NCBI GenBank assembly: GCA_032158295.1
Contig: CM063262.1
Coordinates: forward strand, 2,823,394 to 2,887,393
Origin: Pycnopodia helianthoides
Lineage: Eukaryota; Echinodermata; Asteroidea; Forcipulatida; Asteriidae
Direction: 5' to 3'
DNA: 64,000 bases
The notes beneath the pieces were generated by a model, which ran no database searches, was not told the DNA's origin, and was given only the letters and a program-made list of their open reading frames with translations. Of this stretch, positions 1 through 13,275 are shown piece by piece. Position 1 is the first letter of the stretch, and each line of letters begins with the position of its first letter. A program made the translations under genes and the position numbers.

Positions 1-2060
1 GGATTCATCTATTCGAAAATGAGTGGATCACAACAAAAATTTATTTGACCTTGCAGTCCCTCTTTTAGGTGGAACTTGCATAAAATAGATTGAAAAAAAA
101 AAATAATAAATAAGTCAAAAAGTGCGGGAAATAAATAATGTTAATATAAAACACACCTTAGTAAGGACTGTTTCAAGCTGGTACTTCGCTTTCTGAAGAA
201 AAAAAGAAACAAAATTGAGAAACATAAAACAGCCATGCAAAATTGAACAAAGGGAAAAAACAATAACAGTTTTGTTCATTGGTCACAAAACCCCTTTCTC
301 ATGTTGACTATCATCTGTGTATCGCATTCCTGACCCTCTGTGTCGCACCAATGCTGAAGTCTTGGTTCATTGTTAAACATGAAAATCGGGAACCAGACCA
401 TTTTGGTTGTTCTGTTCTTGATTACGACAAATATTCATAGAAATAGAACACAGAGAACTCTGAGCATGCTCAGAGCGTCTCAGTGGTGATACACCTGTCA
501 TGTGGTGTCATTTTGCCATACACATGTGTCACTTGCTATCATTTTTGCCATTACACGCGTGTCACCTGATGTCATTTTGCCAGTAGTACACGCACGCCTT
601 ATTGTATCGATACACCTTGTCCCCAGCCGGACACAGAGTGCGTTCGAGCTGTGGCAGTCGGCAGTGGCAGTCAGCCGCAGCAGCAGCAGCGAGATTAACT
701 ACTGGACCTTGCCAGCGATCCCGACGACGTAGCCACTGCCGAAAGCCGTCGATTCGGTCAGGCCCTTACTTTGAATGCGAGACAATAATACAAAGATGAA
801 TGCAACATGGCAAAGGGTTTTTGTTTTGAATGGGCAGATGCTAGGATGGACAAGGGCCGGAGAGGGGGGGGGGGGGGGCGGGGGGTATTAGTGATCAACG
901 ATGTTTTAATTTATGCAGCAGCACAGATAAATAAGAGGGGGGGGGGGTTTGTTACTGGTACATGCCGATAAAAAAAGAAAACATTCAAGGGAGCCTGTGG
1001 GTTTGCGCACTCTTCAGTTGACCAGGGAGGGGACAAAAAAACTACAACAAAATCAGAGCTGCAGGAAAACTAGCCATTTACCGTAAACAGCTAGTCACAA
1101 ATTGCTAGTTTTTGTCACCAGTCTTTGGCTTTGTGGTTTTAAAATTGGTTGTAGAGTGCACAAGGGCCCCATTTTAAGTCACTGTTTACCGCAGAATTCT
1201 GTGCTTACAGCCTGTGTGCTTTACAGGGCTGCTTAAGAAGTATACCTTTTGTTTTTGGAACCGTTCAATTGTTTTAATCCGATATAAATGTAGATGTATA
1301 CAATCAAACTAACCAGTGAAAATTTCATTTCCAAAGGTGGTAGCATTTTTGAGATATCGCTGAAAATCTAGAGCGGTTTTGTCCACGCGGGAAGAATAAT
1401 CCGTAATTTGGAATACACAATCTGAGAAATGTTCATGCATGAAACGTTTCTCAGATTAACATTTTTTTTTAAACCCCTTTCTCCCCAAAAAACACATTTC
1501 TTAGACATGTTGGAAGGGAATCGTTTAAAAAAATTGTATACATTATCAACAGCTGCAACAGCTTCTTAACAAGTAAGTTTTTATGATCAATAATTTTTCT
1601 GAATAACTACCAAAGGTACAAATATACCCCTTCCTTCAAGCGAAGAATTCCGCAGCAAGCAGAACCATAAATACGGACATCTACGAGTAGGCCCAACTGG
1701 CCGAGTTGGTAGGACATTGTCCCACACTCGGGTTTGGTAAGAACCCAGTAAGGTGCTTACCAGAACCGTACCACCAAATCTTACTTTATTTTGTATAGTA
1801 AAAATTGAAACAGTTAACTGTTCAATGTGTAGCTCACTGTGGAGAAAGGGTTCAAATACAATGTACGGTTGTTTACAAGAACTCGGTAAGGTACTTACCA
1901 GAACCGTACCCCAAAATTTTACTTAATTTCTTACAATAAAAATTGAAACAGTTGAAACTGTTCAAAGTAGCTCACTGTGAAGAAAAGGGTTAAAGTACAA
2001 TGTAGTGTTGCGAGAAACATGTTGAACTTCAAAATTAAACCTCGTGTATAATTATTTCGG
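1..2060. other. non-coding, no gene seen
   Basis: No ORF here has recognisable protein character. G-rich runs occur near 865-885 and 938-948. A pair of diverged ~190-bp repeats containing accgtaccaccaaatct/accgtaccccaaaatttt type sequence lies at about 1690-1860 and 1870-2030. Confidence 0.6.
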
Positions 2061-2150
2061 GTTGAACAAAGAACAATTTGACTAAAGCGGAATTTGAACC
2101 TGCGACCTTTGTATTAACATGTAGGTGGTCTATCACTCTGGCTAACACTA
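2061..2150 (-). repeat. tRNA-derived SINE, family A
   Basis: On the minus strand a B-box-like GGTTCAAATTCC is followed by the family tail ending in TTCTTTGTTCAAC. The same head and tail recur at 3.2, 9.0, 9.1 and 13.2 kb. The copy is diverged and is not a functional tRNA. Confidence 0.6.
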
Positions 2151-3170
2151 TCATCATCTACGTGTACCCAACATCATTAAAACGTGATCTGGGCGTTGTC
2201 TGTGGAAGGATTCGACATTGTGACAAATTACACGCGACAATGAAACAAAAAGGGGCAAGTTTCCAGTAATCGAAAACCCAGAGATTTTACAGATAAAAGC
2301 CCAGATAAAACAAAAATTCCATAAATACATTGTTTGAAGAGCTCCGGAACAAAGAGAGGGGTATTTACATTGACATAACACTATCAAAAGCTGGATTTTG
2401 TTGTACAGTCCAAGTGGACAAATAGAAGCAAATAGGGCATAATGATGAACAGTGTACGAATGTACTTGATCGAAAGTTTGGTAAATTTGATCCTAAAGCA
2501 TTTTTACAAAACATTTTTTAGAGCAAAAACAGGCAGCGTATTTTGAAAATGACATTTAACAAAACCAATACTTATATCACTGGTTTTTTGGAAAAGCAAA
2601 CTCAGTAAAAAATCATAAAATTTCATCTTTTAGATTGCAATAAATACAACATTCAAAACATGATCCAACCATAGGTAGTAATGTTTTAGTGGGAAAAAAA
2701 TAATAATAATAATGCTTTTGTCAAAAAAATGTTGTCTACCTTCCTTTATTTTGATTGCGGCAATCAAAATAAATATGCTGATGAAAGAGGGGGGATGTGC
2801 TGTGAATGCTTTTAAGAACAACACTTTTTTTTCTTTTTTTTTCTCTCTCTTTTAAAAGTAGTTTAGTAAGCTTCCAGATTGGAACTAATCTATTGCTGTT
2901 ATGTTCGCCAGTTTGGAGACTAAACTAGTACGTGTACAACATACTATCCAAATTTCGAATCAAAATAGTCCTATTGCAGATCCCCGTCCACCTTCCCCCG
3001 CACCCAAAAACAATTTATAATAATAAAATGAGTAAACAAATACCTCATTAAATAAATAAATAACTAAAAAAAAATATATAATATCAAATAAAATTCACAA
3101 AAATCAAAAATTATTGTCATCGAGTAATAAACCTTAAGAGAAACTGACTGCGTAGATTTTTAATAATTTT

Positions 3171-3270
3171 GGGTTGAACATAGAAAACTTGACTAGAGCG
3201 GGATTTGAACAAACTACCTCCGGAAAATGTGCCTGGCACTCTACCAACTGAGCTACATGTATAGCTAGCC
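3171..3270 (-). repeat. tRNA-derived SINE, family A
   Basis: The minus strand carries TAGCTCAGTTGGTAGAGTG as an A-box, a GTTCAAATCCCGC-type B-box and the GTTCAAC tail. It abuts a TTAA-flanked MITE. Confidence 0.7.
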
Positions 3271-3287
3271 ATATAAATAACTTTGTT

Positions 3288-3681
3288 TTAAAGGAACATT
3301 ACAGAATTGGTAAGAAAAAAACTTGTAAAATATACTTTTTGATCACAGATTTACATAAAACTTACACGGTCTAATGATGATGATAGTAGAAAACATCCCT
3401 TGAAATATTTCTGTCTGAAATGCAATATTTGATGAGAAATGAATAAACTAATTTTCCGATTGGAGTTTATCGCTCAGTGAGCGTTTTATTCATTTTTTGA
3501 ATCTATATGATTTCATACAAATGTGTAATTGGTTTTTCACTATTTTCTCGTGACCCAGATGGGCGATCGATCTCAAACTTCTACAGGTTTGTCAGTTTAT
3601 GTATATGGTGGATTACATAAAGTGCTTACACTGAAAGCAACTGTTTTGTTAGCAAAAACCAATTCTGTAATGTTCCTTTAA
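3288..3681. mobile_element. TTAA-flanked MITE, copy 1
   Basis: A 386-bp body (3292-3677) has terminal inverted repeats beginning AGGAACATTACAGAAT and is flanked on both sides by TTAA. The second copy is at 48816-49149. TTAA duplication is typical of piggyBac-type transposition; the copy has no transposase and is non-autonomous. Confidence 0.85.
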
Positions 3682-6245
3682 AATTAAATTAATAAATAAA
3701 AAGACCGCAGAGCCGGGAAGCTCAAATTTTACTGGACCGGAATGCAATTTTTCACAAGGCCAGAATCCAAATGAGTTGAACAAGCACTGAGAGAAGATCT
3801 GTCTCTTGGTTGGTCTCAAAACAAAGGAAAGCAAATGGAAACAATTCCCTATTATTATCCTGTATATATATTATCCTGAATATTACTCACACTTCTTTCT
3901 CTCGTAGATTCACATCACTGGTCTGCCGTGACGGTGGCGACAGGGCAGCTGCCATGGTGCCCCCACCCTCTCTTCTGCGTCCTTTCCCACCTCGGACTCC
4001 CCTTCCAGTCCGGAGTTGGTCCGCCTGAAAAAAGGCATGAGAGAAGCACTTACGAAACAGTCCTGCCTGGTGGTAGGCTTTCCGAACAATAAGTGTGACT
4101 AACAAACTTGCGGAAAAATTACGCACTCGGTAGATTTTTTAAATCACAATAAACTGTGACTGTCATAGTCATACCCTTTCTCTACGGTCGTACAAGTCCT
4201 ACTGGGGAAATTTCCACCCATGCTCGTTCACAATTGCAACAATGTAGGGTGTGACTGGGGGAACGTCACATGATTCGAAGAAAGAAAAAATTTACACTGG
4301 TGCGCCACACTCACTTATAATGTACACACAAACTGGATCCATTGACTACCAGGCTGACATAGGAGAAGCGCCCATTTACTTCCTCCGTGTTCAGGCCAAG
4401 TTTGTCTTTGAAGATTCATGAACGGAAAAAAAAAAAAAAAAAACGTTCTTGCCAAAGACAAAAGGGTCCTCACTTTACCAGTGTCCTAAGAAACGGCTCC
4501 GTACTGATAACATTGACGACAGCGTTCATTGACGACAACCCCTGTTGTTTGTATCAAATATTTGGTTAAAAGCTGGGATATGATTGGTGCGAATTTTCAG
4601 CCGGGAAAAATGACGGACATGCTTCAAGAGCATGCAATGAAAGTGAAAATCGCTGTGCAGTTTTACAATTTATTGTCTACAACGGTGCATGTAAATTGTA
4701 CATTATGCATGTAGTAGGTTCAACTTGAAAAAAATAATTGATTCAACTTTTACACGTACTCGATGCAAATTGATCATCCCAAGTCATGTGATGCACACGT
4801 GTAGACACTTTGCATATATGTAGTGCCACTCTTTCAAAGCATTTTCAGCAAAATGAAGGCCAAAAATACTATTTATAATGCTATTAAAAGGTACACTGCA
4901 AAATTGGATCCATCTGTGTTCTAGATACATAAAGTAAACACAATCCAATGTACAGTGTTATACATGATATACGTATAAAGTCTGATATAAACTCCTCCCT
5001 CTTCATGCATAAACATGAGTTGAAATGCCATAATATTATAATAGCAAATGAGCAACCTCCTCGTGACCATGCTTCACACATGTGTATCCATAGAGTGTAT
5101 CTTACACTATAGAGCAACGATGTTTACACACAACACCCACACAAACAGGGAAACTACAATGGCGTGTGTGCTCCGCCCACTTCATGCATAATCATGAGGT
5201 GACATGCCAACTGTAATAATCAATAGCACACTACAACCTGTGTGTAATTGTCACATGATTCTTTGAACTTGGCTAGTGCCTTGCGTCACACACACGCGAT
5301 CAATCTGCCGCACGCCCAAAGTTTTCCCCAGCTCCAAACCAAACGTACCTTTGTGTGAAATTTGAACCCTAATCCCACATTTTATCGTTCAAAATAAGCA
5401 TTTCTGATATTATATGACAACAAACAATTAATTTTGATGATTGTAAAAGTCAGTCAAATTGTTATACTTTTCTTCCATGAAACCTGTAACAAAAACCACT
5501 TCATTGCAGTTCGTACATTCCACCTTTTTGAGATACAGTGAACCCTATCAAGACCTTCCCATTGTTGATAAACAAACCATTCTGGTTGCCATGGACGGCC
5601 AATGGCCAAGAAATGTTGGCAAAACATTCAATGTGCTAACAGATAATATGTCCAAATTCAACACTTCTGCAAACTTTGATTTAAAACAACTACATCCCAT
5701 GATTAGTTGCTTTGTTTCCAACAAATTCAACAGTATAGTCACTATTTGAATATATTTGTGTAACAAATACAAACTGTGTCTCTCTATCTGTTTTTGCTTT
5801 CTCATTTATGGCTTTCCACTGAAACTAGTTTTCCAACCTTGGTTGGCAAAAACTTGGGCTGTGACAACAGGGTTCTGCCCACAGTGGTCGGTGCCGGAAA
5901 ACCCGCCCGGCACTCAGGATTCCCCAACCACCACTGGCAGAATTTTCTCTGTTTCCGACCACCACACATTTTCCAATTTTTTTTTTTACACTTGCAGTTT
6001 TTCTTTCAAATGTTTTCAACAAAATGTAAAATTGGGTATTTACCAGTAAAATTGGTATCCAACGCCATTATTTTTTAGTACATGTACATTCTTTGATTGA
6101 GTCTATTTATATGATCTACCGTGTAACTGATCATCTCGCAATGGTTTCCAGGGAAACATTTTTCCACCACTAAAGAAATCCTGGGCAGCACCCTGTGACG
6201 TTGCAATAGAAAGGTCTTTAGTATCTCCTGTCTATACTGTCTGAT
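3682..6245. other. non-coding region with small local repeats
   Basis: ORFs here are short and unlike known proteins. Two diverged copies of a sequence containing cttcatgcataaacatgag occur near 5000 and 5178. Sequence at about 5825-6190 recurs inverted at about 17460-17790. Confidence 0.5.
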
Positions 6246-6548
6246 CTCCTGCATAAATACATTCCTGTTCGTCCTCTTCGTTCTGGTGGCCAATCCCTAC
6301 TGACTCCAACTACTTTTTCCACTAAATTCTATGGTCAAAGATCCGTCCAGTTCATTGCACCTTCGTTACGGAATGACTTACCCCTTCATATTCGTCAAAC
6401 TGACTCTCTGTTCAGATTTTTGAGGGACTTTTACAGACTCAATTGTTTGGTAGATCTTCTTTTTTGTAAAAATTGCTTCATTTATTTCATTTTATTGTTT
6501 TTGTTTGTTTTTATGTTTGTGTTGCCCATAGCAGGCAAGCAACTGTAA
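6246..6548 (+). mobile_element. LINE (non-LTR retrotransposon) ORF2 C-terminal fragment
   Basis: An open frame without a start codon, ending in TAA, encodes the segment typical of the extreme C-terminus of CR1/Jockey-like LINE polyproteins: YGQRSVQFIAPSLRNDLPLH followed by IRQTDSLFRFLRDFY. That pattern (F-x-A-x-x-LW/RN-x-LP-x-x-IR followed by a basic helix) is characteristic of LINE ends. No reverse transcriptase domain lies upstream, so this is a 5'-truncated insertion. The family name is not decidable by eye. Confidence 0.75.
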
Positions 6549-8992
6549 CTTCACCAAAAAAGAGGAAATTACAAAATTTCAAAGATTTGGTACAGTTTTT
6601 TTCAATTGTGAATGGTAACACTGAGAATAAGAAAAAAAAGGAAATCAGCTGATCCGAGGAAAAGTTGCATGCCTGGCATAGACGCTCTTGCAGATATAAA
6701 TATCTCGTATTGTATATTATTATATATTTATTTGGGTGTTACTGGCAGATTTACCCAAACCTGCTGTACACAGTGAGTAGTAGTAGTGTCCACCATAGTC
6801 TCAAAATTTGGGCTCCTGATCAGTGGAGCCATGTGGGTGGGTGAAGTGGGGGCGTGGCCTACAGAAGAGTCAGGTCACACTTTTACCCGCTCAATACAAA
6901 CAAGCCCACACCCTGTGCAAACTACGAGTATGACGACCAATTGGAGCTTATCTGACATTGAATCACAAAACGACGATTCCTCACATGACCATCACGAGAC
7001 CTAGATTGGGGAGGGGGGGTGGGTGGGGTACACGATGACTCACCAAATTTCAAAGAAACGCTAATAAACATTGCTCTACCGGGGAAGAAGAAAACAAATA
7101 AAAAATTTCTGACAAGAAAAGGGTTACCAGTCAGAATTCCAAGTCAGGTTTACTGCTTTTAGTTGGTTCCCTGATATAAATTTTGTGCTTGTTCTTGCAC
7201 TGTGATTTGTGTTTGAAATTTGTTTTTGCTTGAAAAGAATTACATGTTGTATGTCACAAACAGAATCAGTTGGATATCAAGAAATAATGAATTTGGGTCT
7301 CAATGTCCACAGCGGCTAGACTTGCTTTCAAGTCTGAGACCACGAGATTTGCACGAAATTTTTGAGCATTGCAGTTAGCTCTACCATGTATGGCTTACTG
7401 CTTACCGGCATACAAAAAATGTAGACCAATCTTTTTAGCCGGTACGCGCAAGTGCTACACGTATACGCTGCACCACCATTGCTGGGACGCTGACAGGGCA
7501 AGGTTTTCTACACAAAGACATGAGAAAAACCACGGCCTTTGGAAATGAACGACGAACTTTATACATCGAAAAAATTCCCCGTCACCCCCGTTCAATGCTG
7601 CATTGTACGCATAGTCTGACAGAGAATACAAACACACATACAGGGCTAGCCAACCGGCCGACAAGCCACACCCGAAAAATGGGTATCATCATCACAGTGT
7701 ACAATAATGCTGGACGTCCGGGTACAGAGCTGCGCCGAATATGAGCGCCAACAGGCTTGATGGGCAGATTTTAAAAACGTTTCGAAAACATATGACATGC
7801 AACACGTATAAAATTTGGACCCTTTCTAGTTTCTCAACCAGTAAGGAGGTGCTTTAGTATCTCCCAGCACCTCGATCCCAAAAAGTCGGGGTGCTGCAGC
7901 ATCCGCAACACCCCTCGTTCATGAGGTGAAGTCTGAACTATTCCATTTTTTGAAAATATATGACATGCCATAGGCTATGTGTTTATAAAATTTGGACCCT
8001 TTCCTATTCCCAACCAAGAGGGGGGTGCTTTCGTGTCTCCCAGCACCTCCGTCCAAAAAAGTGGGGGTGCTGCAGAGACCGCAGCACCCCTTGTTTATGA
8101 TGAGGTGAAATCTGAACGTTTTCCATTTCAGGAGGGTGATTTATGCGTCCAATATTCATACACTTAAGGACAATACTTTCCCTTCCTGCTGGCAGGAGGC
8201 CATATTAAAATACAGACACCCCTCTGTTTAAAAAGTCAACCTGCCATGCTATTTAGTGTGGCTACATGATACTGTAACAATGAAAACGTACAATGTACAC
8301 AGCACTTTGTAACATTTACAAAAAGAGGATTATATACTGTCATCCATTTTGAAATCATTTTCAGTTTCTGTGTACATGTACATGGTGTGGAATGGGTTTT
8401 TATTGTATGGAGAGCGCCATGCTGGCTGGGTTGATAATCCTCCCAAGGTACACCAAAGAAAACTGACTGGGCACGTGACGCTCACCATGCCACTGCTCAG
8501 ACATGTCAGATAGGAATTACAAACGTGATATCAACTGTTTATAATGCAGCGTCGTCATTTTCTATCCTTCAATGCGCGGGGGGGGGGGGGACCAGCATGC
8601 TCAGCTTTCTCCACACAAAGAGAAAGATCCCCTACCGAGAGGAAACTTTAGCAACGAGTAAATTGTGAAACCATTAAATGTGTTTTTACTGACGACAAGG
8701 TGCAGCGTTGTTTGGTTTGTGTCATTGAATGCTAGGCAAAATTATAAGAGAAAGACACAATAAGGCAAAGTATTTTTTTTAAAATATGTTTAGCGTCCTG
8801 CCTTTTTGGAAGAATGGAGGAGACGGGCCTTTTTTTTCCTTCTTTTTTTTAATGGCCGAGCTATGGTTGCTGTTTGTTTTTTTGTGCTTAAGTAAACAAA
8901 ATTACGATGTTATGTGTTTTAGAATTATTTTTTTTTCAAATGTAAAGTAATGAACCACAAGGGAAACTGACTTGGTAAATTTCAAATAGTTT
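6549..8992. other. non-coding region with a tandem duplication at 7.8-8.1 kb
   Basis: Two ~180-bp diverged copies, each containing tataaaatttggaccctttc and a gtgctgcag motif, begin near 7808 and 7984. No gene recognised. Confidence 0.55.
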
Positions 8993-9098
8993 GGGGTTGA
9001 ACAAAGAAAAATTGACAAAGTGAGCGGGATTCGAACCAACAACCTCCGGATTAACGTACCAGGGCCTAATAGGGAAACCGCCAACATAGAGCTACATT
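8993..9098 (-). repeat. tRNA-derived SINE, family A (left arm of inverted pair)
   Basis: The minus strand reads GGTTCGAATCCCGCTC and then the family tail. The A-box half is degraded. It is head-to-head with the next copy. Confidence 0.7.
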
Positions 9099-9194
9099 AC
9101 AGATAGCTCAGTTGGTAGAGTGCTGGTACATTAATCCGGAGGTCGTTGGTTCAAATCCCGCTCTAGTCAAATTTTCTTTGTTCAACCCCAAACT
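9099..9194 (+). repeat. tRNA-derived SINE, family A (best copy)
   Basis: An intact A-box (TAGCTCAGTTGGTAGAGTG) and B-box (GGTTCAAATCC) with tRNA spacing are followed by TCTAGTCAAATTTTC and the GTTCAACC tail. The 5' acceptor strand only partly pairs with the 3' strand, so this is a SINE rather than a working tRNA gene. Confidence 0.8.
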
Positions 9195-9635
9195 ACTTGA
9201 TTTTTTAAAGTCACAAAATGGATTAAGCCCAAATTTTCATCCAGATTTTGTATTTCATTTTTGTAGTATGGTTGCATGATCACACAAAACATGAACACTG
9301 TCTGCAACTATTTTGTCAGCTCTACCAATCAAGGTGCATTTAAATAACAATAATAATGGACATTTGTAGTGCGCCATATGTGTCAGAAAGACACTCCTGG
9401 CGCATAGAAAAGTGACTCTGCTAATGACGGTACTTAGAGCTTTAGACTAAACAAGTGAGTTTTCAAGTTAGTTTTGAAGCTGGAGAGAGTGTCTACTGGT
9501 CTGAGGTTCAGTGGAAGATGTACAGTACATTGTTCACACTCACAATGAACTAAGCCTATCTGTTACCATAACTAAGCCTATCTGTTACCATTACTTCTCC
9601 CTCTGCAAATCCTTGTTTCGCTAACAGATTGAACG

Positions 9636-9830
9636 CGTGGCATGGCCGTGATTGAGTAGTCTGATGGACACCGGAGCAGTCTAAGGGCCAAGTCTTCTGG
9701 GTGTGGGGTTTGAATCCCAGTCATGGTGTCCTTGAGCGAGACTATCATGGATAGTTCCCAGTAGACGCCATCTTTACGGGCAAAGTGCATTTTGGCTTGC
9801 AGGTGCGTCAAGCGCTCAACTTATTAACGC
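9636..9830 (+). repeat. tRNA-derived SINE, family B (Ser/Leu-tRNA-like)
   Basis: GTGGCATGGCCGTGATTGAG resembles a class-II tRNA head and GGTTTGAATCCCAGTC a B-box; the body continues with TGGTGTCCTTGAG. Related copies lie at 10.7, 15.8, 19.0, 26.5-27.0, 27.9 and 31.4 kb. Confidence 0.65.
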
Positions 9831-10391
9831 AGCCGCGTTGTTCACAGACAATCATGCAGTGAGTTTTGTAAAATGTGCGCGTGCTGCACGCCGTTCTCAC
9901 ACGAAACGCATTGACTGTTTGTTCCAAACTGCCCGTAAAGATGGCCGATTTACGTCATACCGCAACCTATCTATAAATGTATTATTTTTTCCACCCTGGA
10001 CCAAAATGGGTACCAGTGAGGGCGACACGATTCTTGTAATTTATATGAAAGCTTGATGCATGAGGACTGCACTAGGCAGCAGCAGGCTGCAACCTCCCCA
10101 GGAAGCTCCCAGGGTTGCTGAGAGATGATTTAAGGGATGAACGGCCACCAGACAGTCGGTAATGATGTTATTAATTGCCTGAGCAATGGCGGATATCGGC
10201 GCCGTCCCAGTGCAGTACGTAAAGCGTCCATTATCAATATTATTCTCTACATTGTACATTGTACTTGATGGACACAATACAATGGTGGAGTTGAGTACAT
10301 GTACTTTTACGAACTGGACAGTCACTACGACAACGCATGAATAGCCACAAGTTCAACATCAGGAAAATAAACAATAATAATAGTGAAACCT

Positions 10392-10583
10392 GGGCCCAAT
10401 TTCATAGAGCTGCTTAAGCACAAAAAGTAGCTAAGCACAAGAAAACTATGCTTACCAAATAAGGTCACCAGCCAAACCACCGTACCACGTGTACAATTTG
10501 TGACTGGTACCCTGCTCATTTCTGCTTAGCAGGCAATTGTTAAGCAACATTTTCTGCTTAAGCAGCTCTATGAAATTGGGCCC
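10392..10583. mobile_element. 192-bp MITE with near-perfect inverted ends
   Basis: Begins GGGCCCAATTTCATAGAGC and ends with its reverse complement; the inner arms TGCTTAAGCA also pair. Degenerate relatives appear near 24508-24657 and 31830-32070. Confidence 0.8.
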
Positions 10584-10714
10584 TGTAGCTGAACATTTCA
10601 ATCTCCCGTGTCACTCATTTAAAAGGCAGTTACATACATGTACAAAAGAAGGATGGAGGGAAGCAGCAAAACAAAGGGAAACACTGTATTGTGTCCAACT
10701 AGTAGTGGGTTGAA

Positions 10715-10832
10715 TCTAGGGATCATTGCCAAGTGCCATGACCGGACTCGAACTCACATTGCTGCTGATCAGAAACACCAGAGCTTGAGTCCAGAGCTCT
10801 TAATAGTGGCTCTGCCACGGCACGCCACAAAA
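10715..10832 (-). repeat. tRNA-derived SINE, family B
   Basis: The minus strand contains GTGGCAGAGCC-like and GTTCGAGTCCGGTCATG elements. Its central part is nearly identical to 15767-15830. Confidence 0.6.
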
Positions 10833-11309
10833 TAAAGAATGTCCATGATGTACATTCCAGGGCCTTTCGGGCAGGCAAGATACTACACTGGTCATACTGA
10901 ACGAGTTTTGAGATGTGTCCCCTTTCTTCATATCAAAAGTTGATAAAAATCTTCTTAAAAAAAGCGTCTCTGGATATTTCTGTGACAATGGAGGAACGAA
11001 ATGCATACCATTTGTTTCTAACTCACACACTAGTTTGTCATTTGAAACTATTTCACAATAAACACAATACAGAAACTCGTCCACCAACCTCAATCGCCCG
11101 ACATGACACAGCCTTGCCAAGTTTGGATAAACGGGCTAGAAACCATTAATTTGGGCGAGCACTGCAAAGCGTCCAATAATTATCCATATTGGACTACAAT
11201 ATTAAATTTAGGAGCATTGCATCAGTATGTACTTGGCAAAATAAAGGATACGCATGTGACGCATGTGATGCATTTTCCAGAACTGCCAACATTTGCATCT
11301 TGAAGATTT

Positions 11310-13180
11310 TGTACAACAATCAGGGAGATATTTAACATAAGAGGACAAAACTATTTTTTCAATGTAAATCAGGGAGATTGCCAATTTTTTTCATCGAAAA
11401 ATCTGTATATTTTCAGGGAACCTTCAGAATCAGGGACAGTTGGCAGAGCTTTGTCTTCCACAATTCAAATGACAAGGACCAGCGTGTGTAGTTAAGGCTA
11501 AAATACATACATTTACTCATATTGAATGCTGTGCATTACATGTAAATGGTACAAGTGTGACTACACAAGGGAATGTGTGTAGGCCCCCTACTGTGCCAAA
11601 TAGACTGGTTGGAAAAATAGGATACAGTTGGCTTCGAAAAAAATATATAAAAATGTACACTCGGTGTTCATTCACTTAACTTTATTAGTTTTCCTGGCGG
11701 ATATGATGAAACTGGTTAAATGTCATTAAATCATCATTGTTATCAAAACATGACAAACAGCAAAGTGAAGCCTCTAGGAAGCATAGCCAAGGTCACAGGA
11801 TGATCACCGTACCTGCCTTCCTCCATGCCTGTATCAACTCAAGTACTAAACTTGTACAAACTCCCCTTATGTTTTTGCACTGCGCTAACAATTTTTTTTA
11901 AACCATAGTGGTAACTCAACACCAAAGGCCAGACTCTTATTGTGGTGGTACATGTACAGTGTTGTATGCCTTATCCCATTATAAAGTATGATCAGTTTAC
12001 CAGTGCAGTCCTCCTGGTAACTCAACCCTCCAAACTGAAAACTGTTGGACTCTGATTATGGTGGTATGCCTGACCCGTAACTCAACCCCAAAACTATTGG
12101 ACTCTTATTCCTTCCTCCATGGTGCAACAGCATACCATTGGGTAACTCAACACCCAAACTGTTGGACTCTGATTATGGTGGTATGCCTGGTCCCATGTAA
12201 AGCATGTAGTTTTTACTACAATACTAGTGTAGTCCTCAGTCTAGCCATGGTAGTCGAAGTCAGTGTCCATTGAACAAAACAAGACAATGCAAAATGGCAA
12301 CACACAATTATTCTGATGTACATATGTACATGTACATCCCTTAAAAACCCTTACTCCCTTGGTCCACATACTAGACAGAGTGACCTCAATCCTCCAATAT
12401 TCTCCTCACCTACATAAATGTATATTAAGAGTATGTCACTTCACACCAACATGTTTAGACTTGGATGAGATTGGTAAATGTATGCATGGCCCAGTGATAT
12501 TAAGCAGATGTTACTTCGGGCCTATACTCCTCAATCTTCCACTATCCTCCTCTCCAATGTCACTTCACACCAACATGTTTGGACTCGGATAAGATTGGTA
12601 TACATTGTACCTATGGCCCAGTGATAAGCAATTATTATTTGGAACTACATTCCTACAGTCCTCAGTCCTTCTGAATCCTCCATTTTGGCAATGAGGACGC
12701 AGAAGGACTCAATATTCAATCAACTCAGCACCATGTACGACTCTACAACATGTAATTAGTTTATTTTGTGGGGACAAATTTTGGGTGGTCTGGTTTATTG
12801 GTCTGGTTATTGGTGAACAAGTCTTGGCTGATGCCTCAATGTAAAGCAGCCTGTGTTACCTTCTCTCTTGTGTTTCAATTTTGCTGCCTTTAAGAGTTAT
12901 TATTATTTGTTTTTTTATATTCTTAGTAATACTTTTTATCAAGTAAAAAGATATCTTTAAAATCTACTCGGTAGGTTGTGATTTATTACTTGATATTTGA
13001 TATGAAAAAATTGCATTCCCTTTGACACAAATGTTTGAGGTGATCCCCTGGCTGCTGCTTCCCAGTTTGTATCGTAAACTTGGGTGTGATCCCATAGTAT
13101 GACTTCTGACTGGCACCCCAGAACAAGGATCTTGACAAACCCAGAACAAGGATCTTGACACAATAGGGAGTATGCCAACA
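11310..13180. other. non-coding with degenerate repeats
   Basis: Diverged copies of a sequence containing gtaactcaac...ctgttggactctgattatggtgg occur at about 11910-12220, and two copies of cacttcacaccaacatgtt lie at 12438 and 12559. No gene recognised. Confidence 0.5.
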
Positions 13181-13185
13181 TGAGG

Positions 13186-13275
13186 GCTATAGATAGCCCA
13201 GTTGGTAGAGCGCTGGCACATTTAATCCGGAATTCATTGGTTTAAATCCTGTTCAAGTCAATCACCCGAAATCAA
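13186..13275 (+). repeat. tRNA-derived SINE, family A
   Basis: AGATAGCCCAGTTGGTAGAG (A-box) and GGTTTAAATCCTG (degenerate B-box), without the full tail. Confidence 0.65.

Noticed and set aside
9099..9177. Possible functional tRNA gene
   Set aside because: A and B boxes are good, but the acceptor strands pair poorly and the SINE tail continues directly from the tRNA-like part.
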